Shown here in pieces: positions 50,335 through 54,729 of a stretch of 54,729 bases of DNA. The DNA comes from an uncultured beta proteobacterium (lineage in GTDB: Bacteria; Pseudomonadota; Gammaproteobacteria; Burkholderiales; Burkholderiaceae_C), in assembly GCA_903828665.1 (NCBI GenBank), contig CAIKMZ010000031.1, positions 1 to 54,729 on the forward strand, written 5' to 3'. The notes under the pieces are model-generated. The model was not told where the DNA came from. It did not search any database and saw only the letters and a list, made by a program, of their open reading frames with translations. A program made the translations under genes and the position numbers. The stretch's first letter is position 1; each line of letters starts with the position of its first letter.

Positions 50335-51897
50335 ATGGCTGACACCGCTCAATTCGCGCATTACCCGCCGCTGCAGGGATCGGCGCGCCTGTGGGGCACG
50401 ATCGCCCTGTCGGCGGCGACCTTCATGAACGTGCTCGATTCATCGATCGCCAACGTGTCCCTGCCGGCCATCGCCGGCGACCTCGGCGTCAGCGTCAACC
50501 AGGGCACCTGGGTCATCACCAGCTTCGGCGTGGCCAATGCGATCGCCTTGCCGCTGACGGGCTGGCTGTCGCAGCGCTTCGGCCAGGTGCGCCTGTTCAT
50601 CGCCAGCATCCTGATGTTCGTGCTGGCCTCGTGGTTGTGCGGCCTGGCGCCCAACATGACGACGCTGATCGTGTTCCGCGCGCTGCAGGGTTTTGTCGCC
50701 GGTCCCATGATTCCGCTGTCGCAGGGCCTGCTGCTGGGCAGCTACCCGCCGGCGCTGGCCGGCCTGGCGATGGGCCTGTGGGCGCTCACGACACTGGTGG
50801 CGCCCGTGCTCGGGCCGCTGCTGGGCGGCTGGATCACCGACAACGTCTACTGGTCCTGGATCTTCTACATCAACATCCCGATCGGTCTGCTCTCGGCCTT
50901 CATGGTCTGGACCATCTACCACAAGCGCGAGAGCATGACACACAAGCTGCCGATCGACGGCGTGGGCCTGGGCCTGCTCGTGCTGTGGGTCGGCTCGCTG
51001 CAGATCATGCTCGATAAGGGCAAGGAGCTTGACTGGTTCCACTCGCCGCTGGTCATCGGCCTGGGCGTGGTGGCGCTGGTGGGCTTCCTGTTCTTCTTGG
51101 CCTGGGAGCTGACCGAGGAGCATCCGGTGGTGGAGCTGCGCCTGTTCCTGCGGCGCAACTTCTGGTCGGGCACGATCGCGATCTCGGTCGGCTACGGCCT
51201 GTTCTTCGGCAACGTCGTGCTGCTGCCGCTGTGGCTGCAGCAGTTCATGGCCTACCCCTCGTTCGACGCCGGCATGATGCTCGCGCCCGTGGGTCTGTTT
51301 GCCATGATCCTGTCGCCGATCGTGGGCAAGAACATCAGCAAGTTCGATCCGCGTTACCTGGTCAGCTTTTCTTTCTGCGTCTTTGCTCTGGTGCTGACCA
51401 TGCGCTCGCACTTCAACACGCAGGCCGATTTCACCACCATGATGGTGCCGACCGTGATCCAGGGCATTGCCATGTCCTTCTTCTTCATTCCGCTGTCGGT
51501 GATCCTGCTGTCGGGCATCCGGCCCGACAAGATTCCGGCCGCCTCGGGCCTGTCGAGCTTTGTGCGCATCGTCGCCGGTTCCTTCGGCACCTCGATCGCC
51601 ACGACCGTCTGGCAGGACCGCGCCGCCATGCACCACGCGCAACTGGCCGAGTCGATCAACCAGGGCAGCGCCACGGCGATGCAGGTGCTCGGCGGCCTGG
51701 GCAATGCCGGCATGACGCCTGAGCAGGCTCTCGGCCAGGTCAACCGGATGATCGATCAACAGGCCTACACGCTGGCCGCCAACGACGTGTTCTTCGCCTC
51801 GGCCATGATCTTCCTGATGCTGATTCCGGTGGTCTGGCTGTCACGGCCGAAGAAGGCCGGCGCCGATGCGGCCGACGCCGTAGCCGGCGCGCACTGA
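50335..51897 (+). CDS. emrB: Drug:H+ antiporter, DHA2 family, EmrB type
   Basis: The inner-membrane pump of the tripartite system. The 520-residue protein has fourteen predicted helices and the DHA2 motifs FMNVLDSSIANVSLPAIAGD, WVITSFGVANAIALPLTGWL with GQVRLF, and PVLGPLLGGWITDNVYWSWI (motif C-like). It ends the marR-OMF-emrA-emrB operon and converges on the lipocalin-like gene seven bases beyond its stop. Confidence 0.93.
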   Translation: MADTAQFAHYPPLQGSARLWGTIALSAATFMNVLDSSIANVSLPAIAGDLGVSVNQGTWVITSFGVANAIALPLTGWLSQRFGQVRLFIASILMFVLASWLCGLAPNMTTLIVFRALQGFVAGPMIPLSQGLLLGSYPPALAGLAMGLWALTTLVAPVLGPLLGGWITDNVYWSWIFYINIPIGLLSAFMVWTIYHKRESMTHKLPIDGVGLGLLVLWVGSLQIMLDKGKELDWFHSPLVIGLGVVALVGFLFFLAWELTEEHPVVELRLFLRRNFWSGTIAISVGYGLFFGNVVLLPLWLQQFMAYPSFDAGMMLAPVGLFAMILSPIVGKNISKFDPRYLVSFSFCVFALVLTMRSHFNTQADFTTMMVPTVIQGIAMSFFFIPLSVILLSGIRPDKIPAASGLSSFVRIVAGSFGTSIATTVWQDRAAMHHAQLAESINQGSATAMQVLGGLGNAGMTPEQALGQVNRMIDQQAYTLAANDVFFASAMIFLMLIPVVWLSRPKKAGADAADAVAGAH

Positions 51898-51904
51898 AGC
51901 GCGC

Positions 51905-52984
51905 TCAGAGCCGCAGCGCACTGGCGTAGCCGGTCATCTCCAGGTAGCCGCGCCCGACCAGTTTGCCGCTGCTGTCGAACAGCTCGCTCAGGCCTTCCCA
52001 GTAGATGGCGCCGGTCGACGCGCGGCTGTCGAGCTCCTGATTCTCGAGCAGGGCCTTGACGGTGTAGCTGGCGCCGGGTGTCTGCACCCGCCACTCGACG
52101 GGGTAGTCGGTGCGTGTGGCCGTGCTGGTCCAGCGCCGCTGCGGCGCGAAGGCGACTTCGTGCGCCGCGAAATCGCGCACCACTGCGCCGCTGCGGCGCA
52201 GCGAGCCGCCGGCCCAGATCGCGCTGCCATCCTTGTCGCGCAGACGAAAGGCGGTCAGCGCGCTGCCGTCGAACAGGTTCATGCCGATCCAGTCCCAGCC
52301 CACGGCCTGCGGGTGCAGCAGCGTGTCGCTCCATTCATGATCCAGCCAGGCAGTCCCTTGCACACCGTGCTGCTGCTTGCCGATGCGCAGCGTGCCGCGC
52401 GCCCGCAGCTGCGGCAGGCTGTAGTAGTAGCTTGATTGTTCGGCCTGCGGCCCTTTGCGCGAGAGGCCGCGCTCGCCCTGCAGCAGCAGCGGCTGGGTCT
52501 CGCTCAGGTTCAGCGCGAAGTCAAAACCGGTGGCGCCGACCGCCGCCGTGTAGTGCGCTGCGCGGCGCTGCAGGCGCCAGTCGCGCAGGGCCACATCGGT
52601 GTCTGCCGTGCTCGCCTGCGCGATGCCAAAGCCCTCGCGCGCGATGCGCTGGTCGTGCAGCATGGTCGCGCCTTTCAGATCGGTGACGGCGGCATGGGCA
52701 AAGAGTAACTGCTTGGCGGCAAAGGCCGATGCCATGCCCTGTGTCGCGGCCACGCGCGAGCGAAAGAAGGTGAGCTGGAAGCCGAACGCCGCTTGTTGCG
52801 CGGCGCTGGCGGCACTGAGCCAGCCGGTCAGGTACCACCACTCGATGCCGAACTCCGGGTGCGCGCCGAGGTCGCGCGGGAATCGCAGTTCCTGCCGCGC
52901 ACCCGGTGCCGCACCGGCTGGCATGCCGAGCACAGGCCACAGGCCGCTGGCCAGCAAATGGCGTCGCAGCAGAGGGCTTGCCAT
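51905..52984 (-). CDS. Secreted lipocalin-like protein (carotenoid 1,2-hydratase / AttH family)
   Basis: The 359-residue protein belongs to the CrtC/AttH lipocalin-like group. It starts with a signal peptide containing RRHLLASG, a possible Tat motif, and the mature part has EFGIEWWYLTGWLSA, the double-domain beta-barrel core (FGFQLTFFRSR), and WLDHEWSDTLLHPQAVGWDW, typical of the family. Members outside carotenoid producers often sit next to lipoprotein-type ABC genes; here the neighbour is a PLP enzyme seven bases upstream, with which it forms a two-gene unit. The true substrate is unknown. Confidence 0.8.
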   Translation of the reverse strand: MASPLLRRHLLASGLWPVLGMPAGAAPGARQELRFPRDLGAHPEFGIEWWYLTGWLSAASAAQQAAFGFQLTFFRSRVAATQGMASAFAAKQLLFAHAAVTDLKGATMLHDQRIAREGFGIAQASTADTDVALRDWRLQRRAAHYTAAVGATGFDFALNLSETQPLLLQGERGLSRKGPQAEQSSYYYSLPQLRARGTLRIGKQQHGVQGTAWLDHEWSDTLLHPQAVGWDWIGMNLFDGSALTAFRLRDKDGSAIWAGGSLRRSGAVVRDFAAHEVAFAPQRRWTSTATRTDYPVEWRVQTPGASYTVKALLENQELDSRASTGAIYWEGLSELFDSSGKLVGRGYLEMTGYASALRL

Positions 52985-52991
52985 CCCGTGC

Positions 52992-54050
52992 TCAGGCCAG
53001 TTGCATTTTGATGCGCTGCTCGGCCGCGCCGCAGTCACCGAACTGCTGCTGCACCCAGGCCGTGTCATGGTAGGTCGGCAGGTAGCGTTCGCCGGCATCG
53101 CACAGCAGCGACAGGATCGAGCCCTGCTGAGCCTGCGCGCGCATCTCGCAGGCCAGCGTCAGCATGCCGATGAAGTTGGTGCCGGTGGAAGGGCCGACCC
53201 GGCGCCCGAGCAGTTCGCCCAGCACGCGCATGGCGGCGACCGAATCGATGTCGCTGACCTCCAGCATGCGGTCCACCAGCGTGCGGATGAAACTGGCCTC
53301 GACCTGGGGCCGGCCGATGCCTTCGATGCGCGAGCCCGGGCCGGTCAGGCTGGCGTCGCCGCTGCGGTGGTAGGCGCCGAAGACCGAGCCCTGCGGGTCG
53401 GGCACGCAGACCTGCGTTGCGTGGCGCTGGTAGCGCACGTAGCGGCCGACGGTGGCGCTGGTGCCGCCGGTGCCGGCGCCGACCACGATCCAGCGCGGCA
53501 CCGGGTGGCGCTCGCGTGCCATCTGGCTGAACATGCTCTCGGCGATGTTGTTGTTGCCGCGCCAGTCGGTGGCGCGCTCGGCGTAGGTGAACTGGTCCAG
53601 GTAGTGGCCCCCGGTCTGCACGGCCAGCGTGCGCGCGATTTCGTAGACCTGGGCTGCGCCCTCGCACAGGTGGCAGCGCCCGCCGTAGAACTCGATCAGC
53701 GCGATCTTCTCGGCCGACGTGCCGCGCGGCATCACCGCGATGAAGGGCAGGCCCAGCAGGCGCGAGAAATACGCCTCGCTCACCGCGGTGGAGCCGCTCG
53801 ACGCCTCGACCACAGTCGAGCCTTCGCGCAGCCAGCCGTTGCACAGCGAATAGAGAAAGAGCGAGCGCGCCAGCCGGTGCTTGAGGCTGCCCGTCGGGTG
53901 CGTCGACTCGTCCTTCAGGTAGAGGTCGATGCCGTGGCTGGCGAAGGCGGGCAGCGAAAGGGCAATCAGGTGCGTGTCGGCGCTGCGCTGGTAATCGGCT
54001 TCGATCAGGGCGACCGCGCGATGCAGCCAGGCGTTGGAGGGGGTGTTCAT
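52992..54050 (-). CDS. Cysteine-synthase-like PLP enzyme (possible cysteine desulfhydrase, Cds1 type)
   Basis: The 352-residue protein is a fold-type II PLP enzyme of the cysteine synthase family. The PLP Lys is in [17 protein letters not shown], the substrate loop in [16 protein letters not shown], and the phosphate-binding Gly loop in [14 protein letters not shown]. Proteins of this type include Cds1 of mycobacteria, which releases sulfide from cysteine; others are uncharacterised. The ATG at 54050 is preferred over the longer frame to 54125 because the domain begins close after it. Confidence 0.82.
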   Translation of the reverse strand: MNTPSNAWLHRAVALIEADYQRSADTHLIALSLPAFASHGIDLYLKDESTHPTGSLKHRLARSLFLYSLCNGWLREGSTVVEASSGSTAVSEAYFSRLLGLPFIAVMPRGTSAEKIALIEFYGGRCHLCEGAAQVYEIARTLAVQTGGHYLDQFTYAERATDWRGNNNIAESMFSQMARERHPVPRWIVVGAGTGGTSATVGRYVRYQRHATQVCVPDPQGSVFGAYHRSGDASLTGPGSRIEGIGRPQVEASFIRTLVDRMLEVSDIDSVAAMRVLGELLGRRVGPSTGTNFIGMLTLACEMRAQAQQGSILSLLCDAGERYLPTYHDTAWVQQQFGDCGAAEQRIKMQLA

Positions 54051-54187
54051 GGGGACAGTGCAGCGCGCTGACAACAGCGACGGTTCAAGGGCGGAGCCCG
54101 GAGTATCCATGACCCGTGTGGGCACGTCAATCTGCGGGTCAGCAACGCAAGGGCCGGGCCATCGAACGCCGCAAAACGTGGAGGGGC

Positions 54188-54216
54188 TGTCGAACGGGCT
54201 GAGCCTACGGTATAGT
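54188..54216 (+). promoter_or_regulatory. Possible promoter of the MASE3 gene
   Basis: TATAGT (54211-54216) with a poor TGTCGA -35 at 17-base spacing lies 43 bases ahead of the GTG start. The rest of the 208-base divergent gap shows no clearer element. Confidence 0.3.
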
Positions 54217-54258
54217 CAGCGAGTCAGGGGAGCCGGTTCCAAGGCTTGCGAGGTCAAT

Positions 54259-54729
54259 GTGATTCAGGTGGGCTTGAACGGCCTGGCGGCGCCGATCGAC
54301 GAATTGGACGCCGCGGCCATCACCATGAGTGGCGCGCTGCGCGCGGCGCTGCCGGCCGCGCTGTTCGTTGGCTTCTGTCTGCTGGGCCTGCTCGTCAACT
54401 ATCTGGCGTTTCACGTGCTGGCCGAGGGCTTCTCGATCGTCATCGCGCTCTCCGCGCTGATGGTGGCATCGACATCCTGGCAATTCACCAAGCACCATTT
54501 CCTGATCTACATCGCCATCGGCGTTGGCTGGTGCGCCGTGATCGACGTGGTGCACACGCTGGCATTTAAGGACATGGGCCTGCTGACGGTGGTCGGCGCC
54601 AACGCGGCCACGCAGCTGTGGATTGCGGCGCGCTATCTGCAAGCGGCGATGATGCTCAGCGCACCGCTGTTCCTGCGGCGCAAGGTGAGCGCCGGCTATG
54701 TTCACGCCGGCTTCGGTTTGCTCAGCGTC
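54259..54729 (+). CDS. MASE3-domain membrane sensor, N-terminal 157 residues (truncated by window edge)
   Basis: The open frame runs from GTG at 54259 (or ATG at 54325) to the window end without a stop. It encodes several membrane helices with the MASE3 pattern, including NYLAFHVLAEGFSIVIALSA, FTKHHFLIYIAIGVGWCAVI, DVVHTLAFKDMGLL, and a later helix with WIAARYLQAAMML. MASE3 is a sensory input domain placed ahead of histidine kinase, PAS or GGDEF outputs. The output domain lies beyond the window, so the signalling type cannot be told. Confidence 0.8.
   Translation, partial: MIQVGLNGLAAPIDELDAAAITMSGALRAALPAALFVGFCLLGLLVNYLAFHVLAEGFSIVIALSALMVASTSWQFTKHHFLIYIAIGVGWCAVIDVVHTLAFKDMGLLTVVGANAATQLWIAARYLQAAMMLSAPLFLRRKVSAGYVHAGFGLLSV

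Overview
The window looks like a betaproteobacterial (Burkholderiales-type) chromosome with an integrated element at its left edge. Evidence for the lineage is the core gene order ispB | rplU-rpmA-obgE-proB, then rpsO-pnp-quinone oxidoreductase-tpiA-secG-tRNA-Leu-nuoA to nuoN, followed by Nudix, DUF1178 and the large NAD-glutamate dehydrogenase. The species cannot be named from the sequence alone. The core is visibly GC-rich; the first 7.3 kb is less so.

Region 1 (1-7266) is a mobile element whose right end lies at the 3' end of a tRNA-Pro(CGG) gene and whose left end is outside the window. From right to left, all on the minus strand, it carries a P4-type tyrosine integrase, a YefM-YoeB toxin-antitoxin pair, an unknown protein of about 200 residues, an AlpA-type regulator, an unknown 86-residue protein, a P4-type primase/SF3 helicase, and the start of a packaging module (TerS and the N-terminus of TerL). 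Immediately 3' of the helicase gene is a compound inverted repeat with GC-rich short repeats around an AT-rich core, a good candidate origin. An integrase-AlpA-primase-origin-terminase order is what a capsid-forming satellite (cfPICI-like) or a P4-like prophage would show.

Region 2 (7267-24763) is housekeeping: isoprenoid quinone side-chain synthesis (ispB), ribosomal proteins L21, L27 and S15, Obg GTPase, proline synthesis (proB), RNA pyrophosphohydrolase, prolyl-tRNA synthetase, a lytic transglycosylase, a monothiol glutaredoxin, TsaD, a small heat-shock protein, an orphan amino-acid-type binding protein with an aminotransferase, PNPase, a quinone oxidoreductase, triose-phosphate isomerase, SecG and tRNA-Leu(GAG).

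Region 3 (24764-40430) is a complete 14-gene complex I operon (nuoA-N), followed by a Nudix hydrolase and a DUF1178 protein. A perfect FNR-type box lies between tRNA-Leu and nuoA.

Region 4 (40470-54729) holds the 180-kDa-class NAD-glutamate dehydrogenase, a convergent ABC exporter, an emrR-like MarR regulator with its outer-membrane factor, EmrA and EmrB (a tripartite drug efflux operon with a promoter/operator overlap and an apparently leaderless mRNA), a two-gene minus-strand unit (cysteine-synthase-like PLP enzyme and lipocalin-like secreted protein), and at the right edge the N-terminus of a MASE3-domain membrane sensor.

Apart from regions described individually, gene-free gaps are short. 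The only gap above 300 bases is 685-1151, which holds the candidate origin and several palindromes but no convincing gene.
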